This document shows, in pieces, positions 13,450-27,100 of a stretch of DNA of 64,000 bases. The DNA is taken from positions 1,043,415 to 1,107,414 of the forward strand of contig VZRG01000004.1 in the NCBI GenBank assembly GCA_013397435.1, given 5' to 3'. How positions within the stretch are numbered: position 1 is the stretch's first letter; every line of letters begins with the position of its first letter. Position numbers and translations under genes: made by a program. Source of the stretch: Erythrocercus mccallii (Eukaryota > Chordata > Aves > Passeriformes > Dicruridae). The notes beneath the pieces were generated by a model. The model worked only from the letters and a program-made list of their open reading frames with translations. It was not told the DNA's origin and ran no database searches.

Positions 13450-13492
13450 GGACCTCAGTTTTCTTTTGCAAAGCTGGGGAAGAATTAATGTT
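13450..13492 (+). repeat. Possible MIR-like SINE remnant
   Basis: ACCTCAGTTTTCTTTTGCAA followed by AGCTGGGGAAGAATTAAT resembles the MIR core order CCTCAGTTTCCTCATCTGTA then AAATGGGGATAATAAT. Only about 40 bases match by eye, so this is weak and could be coincidence. Confidence 0.28.
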
Positions 13493-15551
13493 AGAATCTG
13501 CTGGCAGAACAAATCACAGCAACTCACTTGATGTATTTTTCAAAAGCATTCACTTTAATATAGGAATCTTTCTATCTGACATAGCTTAGTGAGTGAATGG
13601 TAATTAAAGGTAATCATTCAAATCATTTAGTGTAATTTTTTTAAATTCTTTTTTCAGCTGAATAATAGCCCTGCTGTAAAAGGGAACGTTTGCTTTTGAT
13701 AAAGCAATAACAAGAGACATAACAAAATGCTATGATGAAAACAAAGTCACAGCTCAGAGCCTTTTCTTACAGCTTTTCTTGCAGCTGTGGCCCAAATTAT
13801 AGGACTTTTCCACACACTTAACTCTGGCTCTAATTTACAATAAGTAGTTTTACCTTGGACATCTGGAAATATGTGATCTTTCTTTCATCATATTGGTTTA
13901 TATGACTATAATTATGACTATCATGGTGTCTGGGAAAAATACTAGTTTTCCTGTTACCTGCTTGGACTTGTTATATTGTGCAAACTTCTGTAGGGCTTTT
14001 TCCAAAAAAAAAAAGCACATCTGCATCCTGGCTCCTTTATCCTGTTGTCCTGTCTGGTCTGTCCTGAGCATGCAGGAGCTGAGACACAGAGGGACAGGAA
14101 AATGTGTCAGGCTGCCTGTGATGATAGCAGCATGGATCACCATGGGAAGCCAGGCTGGATGAAAGCTTTAGATGCTTCTTTGTACAAATGTAAACCCTTC
14201 CACCCCCGTGAAATCAGGGCCAAAGAAGAGAGTGGCTCCTTCGATTTGTTCCCCTTGTCATAGTTGAGCAGATCCAAACGTCCCCAGGCTCTCCAGCACT
14301 TGAATTCTAGATCCAGATCTGGACACACCTTTTGTATTTTGGGCTCATTTCTGAGTAAGCAGAAGCAGTGGTACCCCACTGATCCAACACTCACAGCTAC
14401 AGTCAGAGACATTAAAACACAGCAAAGACAACTCCCCAGTGCAGATAAATTCCCAAAGAAGGCACTCAAGCTCCTGTTTTGGAAGTAGCTAAGGAAGACT
14501 TTCAGATGTCCCAGTCCTTTGCACCAGCTTACCAGTCATTTCTTTTCATCATTAAACTCAGCAAGGATTATTAACACAATAACTGGCTCATCTTCACCTG
14601 TGTAAAAAATGTCCTATAAAAATTGCATTGAATTCTCTGAAGGTTCAGGACAGGAACCATCTCTTCTACTGTGAACCTGTGATCTTTATTGTCTCTAAAT
14701 CAAGAAACATCATTATGAGAAAAGATTGCTCTGAGACTTCTTGGGGAAAGTGGTGCAGAAACTGGGGTACGCACAGAACCTTCACTTCTTACAAGAATCA
14801 AACCACTCTGCTGTGAGAGCAAACCATTAGAGTTTACTTGGTTTAATTGACATATTTGCATGTTTTGCATGAAAGGGCATGATGTGGGTTAATTTTTAGT
14901 CTGTCCTCCTGTGAAAATGAGATTCATATGGCTTTGCTGTTTCCATCAGCATACGTTTTGACTGTTTGTCTTCTGGGCTTGGACATAGATCTATAAAGTT
15001 TCTGCGAGCTGAATGGCAACACCTTGTCACTGGATGAGAAAGATGCTGCTGCCCATAGTGAGGGAAAAGAATCTGTGAGTGTCCTCCCCTTTATGAAATG
15101 CCACAGAATCTTGGTGTGGGACTCTGACCCTTGGGAAGGCAGCATCACTGGTTTATCCACTGCTCACAAAGCAGCCTGCTTCTTTGGGCAATATTTAATG
15201 CTGTGTTAATAAGTTCTATTTGCAAGTCATTAGGGTTTTAAACCTCAGAAACTGGGAGCTGCTGGAGACTCCTTCAGAGCCACTTGGCTCAGCAATGTCC
15301 TCCCATGGGCAGGATTTTATCATCAGGGGGATGAGCAGAAGATGCTAACTGTGGCTTCTCTGTTCTGACAATTTTCTGTATCAGTTGCTCCATGTCAGTT
15401 GTTGATATACAGCCCAGGTTCCCAATGAAGCACAGACATGGGATAATTGCTATTTGTGCAACTCCTTCAGTTTCTGCTGACCCACGCCTTGTCAAAATAA
15501 TTTTTCAAGATGTTAGATATTTCAACCAAGTTCACCATGGGGTAAATTCTC
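13493..15551. other. Unique non-coding sequence
   Basis: Open frames up to 110 codons (minus strand, 14137-14469) overlap others on the opposite strand and show no family resemblance. The AT-rich stretch at 13550-13760 has TAATTA-like motifs of the kind found in developmental enhancers, but this is not diagnostic. Confidence 0.5.
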
Positions 15552-15568
15552 AAAAAAAAAAAAAAAAA
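15552..15568 (+). repeat. A17 homopolymer
   Basis: Seventeen consecutive A residues follow a unique sequence. It could be the tail of a retroposed copy, but no parent gene or target-site duplication is recognisable upstream, so it is listed only as a homopolymer. Confidence 0.8.
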
Positions 15569-18500
15569 GCGACTGTGACACAATCCTGACAAAATTCCTC
15601 AAGCATGGAGTTCTCACCTTCTTAGATACCAAAGGCACGAATATTGTGGGTCCTAAAAATACTGTTCCACACTGTTTCTCTGTTCTTTATATGTATGAAA
15701 TACATAAACTAAATGGAAAGTGTCTGTTTAAAGTGGCTAAGGGCATCCATTTTCTTGCCAAGTATATTTACATCACACTTAAAAATGGCTGCTAGGATAA
15801 CGAAAATGTTTATTGCCAGAATATGAGGAGAGAATTTTGACAAATGTTTGCTTCTGGACATTAAAAAGGAGGAAAGGGTGATGATTGTACTTCTGAATCT
15901 CTGTAACCCAAAAGTTTCCTCCGTCCCAAATCCTAGCCCACTTGTACTGTTATATAAATGTCATGCATTCCATGTCTGAGTAGAAGTCAAGCTAAGGACA
16001 CATAACATCTGCTCCAGATGAAAGTAATTCATGCTCACAATGTAATTCCACATATGTAACAACTTCCTCAACTTTTTTTTGCAGTTACCAAGAAATTATT
16101 CGGGGCATATGGAGAGGAATGTCAGTGTAATGGTACTGGCTTGTAAAGAGAGTTTGGAATTCAAATTCCCCTTGTGAAGGTGAGGGTTAATAACTCAGTT
16201 ACTACTATCTTGTGAAGAATTATCCATTTGTCACATACACAGATGAGAGATTTTCTTATGCTGAATTTTATATTAAAAATGTGACTTGGTGTATTTTTCT
16301 TGTTCAACAAATTCTACAGGCTTTAAGCGGAAGCAGTGCCACAGCACTGCTCAGTCACAGTGCTCTTCATCAGCTTAGTACTTCTCAAGCACATGGAAAA
16401 CCAGTCAACAGGTACAGTGCTCTGCAACAGATTATGGCTTACCAACACGTTAAGGACACACTCCTTCACAACATACAACCTTGCTAGTATCAGCACTTGC
16501 ATATTTTACACCTTTTATGTTACTGCAGTAGTTAAATCTATTCAGTCTTTCCTTTGGCACCCGAGTCGGTAAATCTGGAGACATAAATTCATAAGGGCTC
16601 AATGCTCATCTAATAAAAAGTTAGTCTCTGCCCCAGTAGCATTTACTGCATCATCACTTTTCTTACAAGACATGAATTTTTCAACAGCTTGTGAAAAGTT
16701 GTGAACAGAGCCTTAATTAAAACCACATTCAGCAGAAAGGTATCTTACATTATGTGTGAAGGAAAGATGTGAGTAATATTAAGCAGCTGTTAAAATACAC
16801 AATTAAGTCAGGCTAATTGTTATTACTGGCAGCCTCAATGACCGATGAGCAGTGAAACGCTTGACTGAACAGGTCTTTGGTCAAACAACTGATGTAGCAC
16901 AGCTTTTCTGCAGTAGGCTCCTGACCCCCATTGAATACAGAGATGTAATACTGACAGTCAGTTAAACAATGGAATTTGTATGAGTATCAAAAGCATTGTC
17001 CTTCCTCCTGTTCTTACTGAAACGTACAGGCTGGCTGAATCCAGGCTTGAGAAACCCTAATGAGAGTTCATAGGTCTGAGGGACAGGAACCACAAAGGCA
17101 GTCTGATCTCCCGAGGCAGATTCACAACCTCTTCCAGTAATACCCATTCAAAAACTGACGGCTGAACTGGAACACAGCCCATTAAACAGACATTCAGTCT
17201 TGATCTTATAGATGCCAGGGATGGGTTTTCTGCATATTTTCCCAGAAGTTCTAAAGATTCTAAAAGTTTCAAAATACAGGTGACAAAGCCAACGTAAGAA
17301 TTTCTTGCCTTCCCTTCCCAGCCTCTGGCTACTTCTGCTCACTGTGATGTTGCTCCCTCATTCGTGACAGTGCAACCCTTTGTAGACCCACGCTATAAAA
17401 CAGATTGCTGTAATGATTAAAAAAACCCACAGGAAACTCTCAATTTGACTTAATTACAGAAGAAACATTTTGTTAACTGCCTCTTTATAGGCTGAGGCAT
17501 TACTGCAAATTTGATTTAGTCTTGTTCCACATGATTTGCAGTTACTTACATCCAAGACATGTATAAAATGCCACTTTTCTACTATGGAAAAGCTTTACAA
17601 CCACAACAGCTGTATTACTCTCACTCACACACTTAGAAGAGAGGGAGGAAGTTTCACTGTTACTGTCAATTAACAAATTACTGGAAGGGTGAAAATCAAA
17701 CATAGTCATTTAAGCAGAAGAATAAGAGCATGGGAGATCTCTGATTTAGAGAGTGAATTTTATGCCAAATCATGAGCAAAGTATTTCAGTCAACATCTGA
17801 CTTTTCTTTTTAGTTTAGAATTGGAGGTTCTGGTGCCTTCCCTTGGCAAGTCTTCTCTGTGGACATCAAAGAAGCCTCCTTGAGGCTTGTAGGGACCTAA
17901 GGAAGAGTAATTTCCTTACAGTCAGTCACAGGAAATTTTTTTCAGCATTTGACCCTACCTGGGAGACCAGGGGTTGACAACCAGTTCCAAAACAAAACCA
18001 GGCCTCCTTTTTTTCTTGGAGCTCTGTGTAACTTCTACACTTGGGGGGCTTTCACATCAGCTGATCTGGCAGTCATGGCTGGAAGCAGAATGTCCAAAGG
18101 AAGCATCTTCTGCTTCAATCTCTGCTCCTTGGCCAGCATGAAGACAAGGTACCTGCACTGTCACCATAGAGCCCTGCTATCCATCAGGAACACCCTTGTG
18201 CATGTGGGAAATAAGTTGTCTTCAGCAGCCACACCAAGACACCAAGGAATTTACTCTTGAAGAAACTTAGCCTCTTGTCAAATTCTGTCTCTTTCACACC
18301 TCCAGTGAATGAGGACTCCTTTGTCCCCATGTCCCTGGAGGCAGTTACTTCATGCACACCCCATGGCTGAGAGATAGAAAGAGAACTTTCGTGTGTTGGA
18401 GCTGGTTTTGCTCTGAAAGGTGCTCATATACATGGTGATGGGTATGTTAGAAGAACTGAATAGGACAGAATATGCTGCCAACTCTGTTTGAAATTGCTTT

Positions 18501-21500
18501 CTTCCCAGTGAGGTGGTTGTGATTGTGCCTTCATCCTGTGCAAAGATATTCATTCATTTAATACAGCTTGAAGTGCAAAGATAAGAGTACAGTCTCTGTG
18601 TGGGGGACCCATCTAAGGCTGCAGTTCATTTCTGAACTGGTCAGCAAACAAGAGCAGTTACTGGAGGGAATACAAGTGAACAATGTAGACCAAGCCTGAT
18701 GAGATCTATGGATGAATCATTCTCTTTTCTAATCTCTTCCTTTTAAGAAAAAAGAAAGAAAGAAGACTGGAAATAAAGCACTATTTTTTTTAACAATTAA
18801 CTATTGAAACTGCTTGCTATGAATTGTCCTTCATTTGAAGGCTTTCAAACAAGGCAAAATGTCTTTATAAAAAAGGTTCAAATAGAATTGGCCTTGATGG
18901 CAGTATTCTTATGCTGTGTGAGGGCTTGGATGAGATTTCTGTTGCAACACTCCTGGCCTTAGACTCCCAGTTAGTTTCACTTTAGTTGCTCTCCCTCTGC
19001 ATGGTAGGAAAAGGTTATATTGTTTTAATTAGACAGGGAGGCAATAATTTAGTTCTTAGAGTATATATTTATATATATAGCTTTAGTTCTATTTTTAGTT
19101 TTAGTTGCAGACTCCTATATCTCCATAATGTCTTTGTCTTTCCTTTACTTCTGGTGATTAAATTTTTAAGATTCTAGCTCTTATGACTAAATCCAGCAGT
19201 AAGAATAGAAGGAAAGCCTTTGTTCTAAATCAACTAGGATTAAATATCAGACACAAATAAGCACAAAAATAAAGCATCATATAAAGATGCACAGCAAGGT
19301 CAGAGATTTTGATACGTGAGTGACTCAAATAATGGGACTTCGCTGCCTATCATTATCCCCCCAGCACGATCTTAAAAGTGTTGCTTTTTAAATAACCACT
19401 TAGTGCTTAAACTTAGATACACGATGTCATTTTGGACACTTGAAATTACTAACAGCTGCATTGGTTGGTATGAAAAACACAGGGCCACAGAGGAGGCTTG
19501 TTCTCTTACACAATGACAGCAGGAAGACAGGTAGGAGCGGCAGGAGGCTCTTAAGTCTTACCAATACCTGAGCTTCACCTTGGAATTATTCACACAGCTA
19601 TTCACTTCCCTGCTGTCTAATAGATGAAGCATATTTGCTTTATTTTTTTAATTCAAAAGCATATTAATTTAAGAAAGAAAATAAGTATGAGATTAAGATG
19701 GCCTGCACTAGTCTGTCTTTATTAATTTAAGATAGGGTTATATTATGTTATCTGAAAACTTATCCCATAACACTTAATTACTTGAATAACATCTGTGATA
19801 GGTAACTGATTCCAAGAAAACTATGGTGAAGTCAGGGCTGTCAGTGAACCTTCCCCACGGTAATCTAAGCTACTGTTCTGGTCTCTTTTCAGTTTTATTT
19901 ATGGCTGGCTAATTTGAAGAAAGTGCATAAACCCAGCCTTTAAAAGATCTGTTCCAGATAGCAGATTATCTTGGAGGTAACAGTGTTTCAACATTTTGTC
20001 AAAATATCAAGCTGGTCCTGTGGGAGGGTTGAAAATATTTTCCTCCCCTTTGAGGTTTTGGTTCTGCTCAATGTGACCTGTAAAGCAAACACTTTGAGAC
20101 GAAGGTGTATAGTTTGAGCTTACATTTTCAATCTTACTGCAATTACAATAATTAGAAGGATCTGACACTGGTCTCTGTTTTCTTTCTGAATGTTAATCCT
20201 GTTCATTGTCACTTGTAAGCACTGACCAGCATTCTAAATGGGTTCATTAACTGCAATTTTATTAATAGTCATCCCAAAGAAAAGGAATAAGTCTAAGACA
20301 ATTGCCTGCATCTACTTTCCAAAATCGAAATTCAGATCCATTTTCAAAACGTCCCTCTTTTGACATGTTTGACTAAAGTACACAATGTGTGTGTCCTAGC
20401 CTTCAGGCTTATCTGGAATCTACATCTGAATAATGTTAGGCTTTCAGCCTCTACATTTAAGAAAAAATTAATATCTTTAAAAGGTCATGATCTAACAGCA
20501 GAACTCAGACAATTAATCAGGGCAGCTGTCACTATCATTTGGACAGAAATGAACATTAAAATGCCAAAACCTGAGATCTAAAAGTTGGAAATAAGATAAA
20601 AGAAAATGAAATAACAATAGAAAATGGTTTTTAAAGTGGTATGTGGGCTATTTTATAGCTAATAAATTGTTAATGGAAATTTTCTCTTTCACAACTGTTT
20701 AAAAATTATGGTAATTCCTTATAGTTTTTCCATAGGGTTGGGTTTCTGGAGGTGGCAGTGGAGATGTGGGTTTTTTTAGTGTTTACAGACAATTTAAAAC
20801 TCATAGGAAGGCCTACAGTATGCAGTAAAGTGGTACTGGCACTGTTTTATCCTTGATTAGGAAAATATATTCATGTACACTTGAACATTTCCTTACTTCA
20901 AGCAATATTATCCAAGAAAACATCACAAATGCTTTGGTCTTCTTGCACTGAGAGCAAGACTCGTAAATCAGTTCTTAAAAATGTGTCTTGGTGTTCTTGA
21001 TATAATTTCCAAGGCTGAGAAATTTCAAATATCCTCTCCTGAACTGCACCTCCGTTGAGTTCTTTATTTTTTTTAAAAATGAAACTTCTGCTATTGCAGA
21101 ACACTTCATCCCAGGAACACCAGTCATCTTCTGTTCCATCCTTAAATTTTTAACATCTTTTAAAGGAAATATTTAAAAAAATGTTTATGTTTCCTTTTTT
21201 TTTTGGTGGGGGGTAGGGGGCTGTGTCCAGCAGATGTATTAATGCTGGCTACACAGAACACTCTGTCTGCAGCAGCAAAGATCATCTGATCATCGCAATT
21301 CTAACAGAAACCCGTTATATACAGCACCCCACACATCTTCTGTGGGCACTGAAACACTGAGAAAACTTGAACCCAAAGAAAAGGAGAAAAGTTATTATTT
21401 ACCAATGGATATGCAACATGGAGAAATCTGATCATGAATATATAACTACCCAAGAGACGTCAGTACAAAAAATAAGAATAATTTGCCTTAAAACACATGA

Positions 21501-21710
21501 ATGGGATTTGTTAAATTTAGTTGTCTACCAGGTAGGTGACTAATGTAAGTTTTCATCAGAATTCCTTGATAACCAATGGAGAAAGATAGGCTCTTCCACA
21601 GTATATATCATCCTATTTCAATATAAATGTTTACAGTAGGTGGGTTGAATAACACTCTAAAGATGTATATCTTCATACAGGCTCCATCCAGAGAGACTAG
21701 ATAATTTATT
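15569..21710. other. Unique non-coding sequence
   Basis: The longest open frame is 103 codons on the plus strand (17949-18260), unrecognised. A weak resemblance to an old archosaur/turtle-type repeat exists near 16590-16650 (TTAGTCTCTGCCCCAGTAGC) but is too short to call. A G-rich run (GGTGGGGGGTAGGGGG) lies at 21205-21220. No RNA gene was seen. Confidence 0.45.
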
Positions 21711-21770
21711 TAGACTAGGCACCTAAATTGCAGACAACTAAAATTAATGGAGGTGGATCTTGCCCTGAAT
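21711..21770. repeat. Possible palindromic archosaur/turtle-type repeat fragment
   Basis: The order TAGGCACCTAAATTGCAGAC then ACTAAAATTAATGGAGGT resembles old palindromic repeats in reptiles and birds, built from TAGGCACCTAA and TCAATGGGAG motifs. About 60 bases are recognisable and divergence is high. The family name is not known to me. Confidence 0.28.
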
Positions 21771-22897
21771 GCCTGGCTGAACAAAGAATATTTCTCAAGT
21801 AACTTAGAAAATGAATGCCACAGTGCTTAAGAGGGCTTCTGATTACTCACAATCCTTTGTGGGCTTCAAAACCTGCTGTGCTTCATCCAGAACTGCTGCA
21901 GAACTTGCAAGCAGATTGTGCAGAAACTGACACAACAGGGCATCCCATATTTGTTAAAGAGAGCAGAGCACCTGAGTGCTGAGTCTGGAGCTTACTTGGA
22001 GCTCCCAGATGGACCTGAACTAACCAAGCATTGCTAAGACGTGTTCTTAATTCTGTGTCTTTGGGGGAAGAGGACCTGTCAACAGTAACAGCAATGGACT
22101 TCCAATGCCACAGTGCTGAACAAGCAGGCACTCAGAGCTCTAGAGAAGTGTCTGAGAGCTGCTGTTCCCAAATTTCTGAGGCCCTGTTAAAGGAAACACA
22201 GGGCTGCCTCAGCAGAGCACCATTTTCTTTTGGGTGAGGTCTTCTGAGGGCGATTGTGACTCAACCTACTCCTAAAATTAGCTTGGCTGTGCCCCTGAGT
22301 GGCACTGCTGGCTCAGCAGGACCACCTCAGCCTCTCTGCTTTCAGGCCGTGGGTAATCCACACTGCACATAAAATCCTCAGTGCAGATAAAAGACCACTG
22401 AGAACTAGTTGCAGCTTCTGCTGTCCAGATCTTCACTGGCAGTCCTAAGTGCCCAGCTGCTGAGGACCAAAACCTGTGTGCTACGTGAAACAAGTGTATC
22501 CCACTCTGCACTCCTTCTCTCTCTCTTCTCTGAAAGTATTTAGAATCCCTAAGGCTGAGAGCTTTTTCTATTGAAAGGGATTGCTCTCGCTATCCTGCCT
22601 ACCACAGAAGTTTTCCTTATTAAAACGTGCAGACCCACAGACGGTCTCATTTAACAGTTCAGTCATGTTTACTGATTTTTGTAGGCCTTAGACCCTCGTA
22701 GTTCTTGCAATGTGTGAGGCTGTAATGGCAACGATGCCTGCATGGTCCATCTGTCCCCAGAGGGACTGCCTGAGGAGCTCTGCCTCAGCAACAGAAAGCT
22801 TTTGCACCAGTGATGCTCATTTCCTTGTCACCAGGGAAATTATCCATATCATTTTTGCTGATATTCTGCTGGACTGGTGCCTGACAAGGATGAACCT
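21771..22897. other. Unique non-coding sequence, slightly GC-richer
   Basis: Frames of 68-82 codons on both strands (for example 21883-22131 minus) carry no recognisable domain. No repeats were identified. Confidence 0.45.
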
Positions 22898-22946
22898 TTT
22901 CATTCAATACATTCATAGGATACCTCCTGTGTGCCAGTGTTATAGG
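22898..22946 (-). repeat. Possible MIR/L2-type remnant
   Basis: A CATTCAATACATTCATAG segment followed by GATACCTCCTGTGTGCCAG and TGTTATAGG mirrors the familiar antisense end of MIR-type elements (CATTCAACAAATATTTATTG, then AGCACCTACTATGTGCCAG, then a TGTTCTAGG end). About 48 bases match in order with small gaps. This is consistent with the other MIR-like traces in the window, but only a profile search could confirm it. Confidence 0.38.
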
Positions 22947-24138
22947 GACATTGTTTTTAAATGCCAGACTTGAGCTGGTTGGGCTGAAATTTCCCTTGAG
23001 CCAAAGGTTCCAGAATTTCCAAAAATCACTTTTACTGACTCAAAGAAAGAATGAGAGTGGGGAGAAATTATTCTTGCCCATGTGGAAAACTATTCTGTCA
23101 AGTCTTTATTTAGGATAGTCTCATTCTGCCACACTTTACCAGGAGGACTAGAAACCAGGCCTGTGGGAGAATGCCTTCCCATTCAGGATCACAGCATGGC
23201 CTTAAGTTACTTAAAGGGATCCCAGGAGCAGGATGGGCAAGGAACTAGTAAAAGCAGTTTTCCAATATAGGTCAAGCTTCAAACAGACGCATGCAGAGGT
23301 TCTGTGTGAAAGCAGCAAAGAGAAACATCTTCAACAAATATTTTGACAAGTTACTTGTTAGTATTTCCTCACCTTTAGTATTATTCTTAATTAATTCATA
23401 TAGAGGTAATGAAGACCTTAGATAATACAATATTTCAGTCTTATTTTTTTACAAATTTAGTTTTTACTGAGATTAGGAAATAATACACAGAATCAAAGTT
23501 AAAAGACTGTTATCAAGATGAAAATTTCAGTAATTCAGTGTTAATACTGAAGCTGCCGGTGCAAGCCTAATTGTGCCTCTTTGGTGTGTTTACATTATGA
23601 TAGCGTTTAATTACAGAATCATGGATTACTTTGTGGTGAGGTAACCATTTCTCTGTGGCACAGCTAGAAATTTGCTGGTCTGACATCAGAAAAAATGGTT
23701 GGAGTTTTTCTCACAAAGCCTCTCCTGTGGAGGAAGACAAAAGGAGGGACTTTCAGAAGGCTGTCCTTGCAGCCTGCTGTCACTGCTATGCCTCCACCAG
23801 TCCTTGCTTAGCAGCTGAGTGTGGACCTTGGCTTAGAGAAAGGAGGAGGGGGCTGTAGTTTTTATGTGAAAGAATATTCTGAATAAGGCAGGGAGTACCT
23901 AGGAAGACGAGAGGAGGATTTTCAGCTTGTCAAGAGATAAGGAAGTTTGATACCATTATGGAGAGCTAGAATTTTCCTCCTTTTCCTGAGGAATTTTGTC
24001 AGTACAAATTAAGCAATGGGTTTATAATATCTTGGTAGCTTCCTAGCAGTAAGGAGCTAAGTCAAAACAAAGCCACAGAAAAGCAGATGGACTGGCTGTA
24101 TCTGCTTTTTTTCCATCACGTTGGTACAAAGTATTCTT
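22947..24138. other. Unique non-coding sequence
   Basis: Only frames of 62-67 codons occur. Nothing was recognised on either strand. Confidence 0.5.
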
Positions 24139-24187
24139 GCATGCATATATTATTATGCATGAATTTGCATATGCATATATGCATATT
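24139..24187. repeat. AT-rich double palindrome
   Basis: Two palindromes lie back to back. CATGCATA (24140-24147) pairs with TATGCATG (24154-24161) across a six-base loop, and an 18-base perfect palindrome ATATGCATATATGCATAT occupies 24169-24186. They are built from repeated ATGCAT units, so low complexity alone can explain them. Such tracts can extrude as cruciforms. Confidence 0.75.
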
Positions 24188-27100
24188 CACTATTCTATTC
24201 ACAAGGCCTAACATACATGGCCATTTGCTGCAGGGTCAGTCTGTGCTGACTTAAGCCTTGTCAAGGACACACATATTTGGTGAAGCCAAAAAAGGGGGAA
24301 CTTTAAGTTTCATCTGAAGAAAAGTTCAGGATAGCATTATGTATTAACGGACATAATGAACCAATTCTGAGTTAAATTCTGATTAAATTGACCAAGTTTC
24401 AGCAGATTCTTTACTTTTATTCAACTGCTGTTTTTAAAAAATGGACTATTTTTGTTCTTTTTCAACCAACATAGGCTTCCAGATTTTCTAGCATTCATGA
24501 GTATCTTTGAGTGAACGTTTATTCATATATATGCATGTTTTTTAACATAACCATTGTCACATACATACCTGCCAGAGGACTCATTTAGGAGATGCAGATA
24601 GGAATACTTAAGCATGTTGATTTCCTACCCAGTTAATTCATCTAATCTTGATAGTATTTGTAAACACCTTGCCCAATTTCCAAGGGAGAAAAAAGCTAAA
24701 TCCAGGACGGCTGGTGCCTGTCTCAGTCTGTGTAAGATGCAAAACTAGGAAGCAGTCAAAAAACCAGGGATGCTCCCTTTTCACTTGAACATGTGGTTAC
24801 TGGTTATTAGTCAGGTGCCTGGAGCAGGAAGAGTTTAAGAATTCATTCAGCTTTGGAATATCACCTAGCAACAGTGTCTGGGAAACCACTGCTCTGAGGG
24901 TTTTTCACTTTATTTTGTTTTTCAAACACAAGGCAAGAGCGTGGACAATCTCACAAGTCAAAATCTAAGCAAATCAACATTCAGCATCCACCTAGCACTG
25001 TAACAGAGGCTATAAAATAGGCTGCCTTAGACTACTCAAATTATATAGAGAAATTATATTCCCAAACATTTGTGCAGATAAAGTCAGTTTCACTTAAACA
25101 TTCACTGGAAGTTAGTGGTGCACACAACATGAAATCAGACTTGATTTTAAAAAAGCTTCGACAGGAAAAAATGCATCCAGGCATCTTACAGATCCATGCT
25201 GGCATTAAACTACTACAGAAACAGAGGGTTACTGTAAAACAGCAAAATGAAATTATTTGAACTGGAATCTGACCAGGACATCTTTTAAGATCTAAATTAT
25301 GGAGAGATGCCTCTACCTGAATTAAGGTGCAGGCAAGATCATATGCCAAAATCAATAGTATGGATTTTAACAGTAGAATGTGAGGTAGAGAGATAGAAAG
25401 AAGGAGAAAAGAGAGGATGGGAGAGAAAGACAGATTAGGCAGAAGATAGTCACCATCTGTGGCTCTGTCCTGTTGGTCCTTCTTCACCTTGGTCTTCTTG
25501 GTGGGAGAGTATTGAGGTCTTTCAAAACTTTTCACTATTTATCTACACAATTCTCTTATTCTATTGGTTAAATGATTCCCTCACTTCTAATGCTAATTAG
25601 TTCTTTTGAATCAGTGGGTTGTCTGAGTCCACAGGTTTCTTTAATGTGGTGGGTTGTGCCAGATCTCACCCCTGCCAGAACTACCTTTTACCAAGCCACA
25701 GCTGACTTCAGCACAGCTGAGTTGACTTTCCTTGTGGATTCTTTGTGTCTATTATCAGTGTCTCCCCAGCTCTGTTTACCTCCCCCTGGGCCTGAGATAA
25801 TGTTCAGACACTAGTATCCCCTTTATCTTATCTTAAGTTCCCATCAGTCACCTTAACTGTACAGTCCAAGTTCCAGGAAACCACGGAGGCGTATTGGGGT
25901 GAAGGGAGTGAGGTGGGAGAGGGGTTGGAAAGGCCTTGGGGGTCGCAAAGGCCATCTGTCCCATAACTTGGGTGATCTCTGTTTGACCAGCAGTGTGGGT
26001 ATGGGCAGATGCCCCTCCACAGTTTACCACAGTGGGAGCCCTTGCTGGGATGCATTCCCCAGGAAGTGCTAGCCAGACCTCAGCAGGCCTGGAGCCAGAG
26101 CCATCCTGCTGCTCCATTCCATGCTTATCTCATGACAAAGTCCTTCTGTGGTCTTAGCAGTGTTTGAGACAAGCATTTGGGAAGTCCTTACAACATCCTT
26201 ATAACAAGTGAACTTCTACTGAAAAAAATTATTATTATCTTGAGACATAATCCTAAACATCCTGTAGAAAGTTTTTGGGATAGGGATGGCTTTCTCTCCC
26301 CTTCACTTGTTCTAATAGCCATTCAATTTTTAAAAAAGCTCTCTCATTTAGATTTCATTTAAAAAACAGGTCAGAGCACTCCCACACTAGGTCATTGTCC
26401 TGTAGGCTGCTGGAGGAAAGATGGTCTGTATCTATCTCATCAGGATCTTCATGTGAGTGTGATAAGGAAATATAGAGCATATATTTGGTGCAATTTTTCA
26501 GTCCTCAAAACTTTAATCTTGCTTCTGTATAAAAAGTAGGCCACATGTTGTGAATGTCTCACCATTATCCCATGGAGACAAAATGTGTAACAGTTTGTTT
26601 TGACTTGTATGCCTGTAGGAGTTTCTGCATACTTCCCTTTTTTTCTTTCACATACAGAGTAACTATTTATTTTTCAAATAACCTGATGTTTTAGAGGGGT
26701 TTTTAAAATTACTGTGATCCAAAGAAGCAGTTATGAATTTGTCTGTATTGTTTATATGGCACATTATCATAATGAATTTTTCAATTAAATGTAGTAATGA
26801 TAACACAGTGACAAATGAAATGCTTAGGCAAATAAAGAGGTGTTTTGAAATGCAGAAATATGTGGAGTCAGTTGAGGGAGAATAAACAATCCTAAAGTAT
26901 AGGTTTATGAGAGAAAGAGTGGCTGGACCTTCTTTCTCAGAAAATTCCCCTGTCCAAACCCACTCTAATAAAATCCAAACACAACAGGCCATAACGTGCT
27001 TGCTGCCATGGGTTCAAGTGAAATCAAACGCAAATCATAGTCTCCAACTAACAAAGGACAAGCTAATGGGCAGTCAGTGGAATATGAGAAAACATATGGA

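Noticed and set aside
15400..15568. A17 tract as the tail of a processed pseudogene
   Set aside because: The upstream 150 bases match no gene I recognise and no flanking target-site duplication is visible.
16590..16650. Possible copy of the same repeat as at 52640
   Set aside because: Only about 25 bases (around GTCTCTGCCCCAG) resemble it, which is too little to call.
25041..25535. 164-codon minus-strand open frame
   Set aside because: It has hydrophobic patches but no recognised family and no visible splice or promoter context. Its length is compatible with chance in 64 kb.
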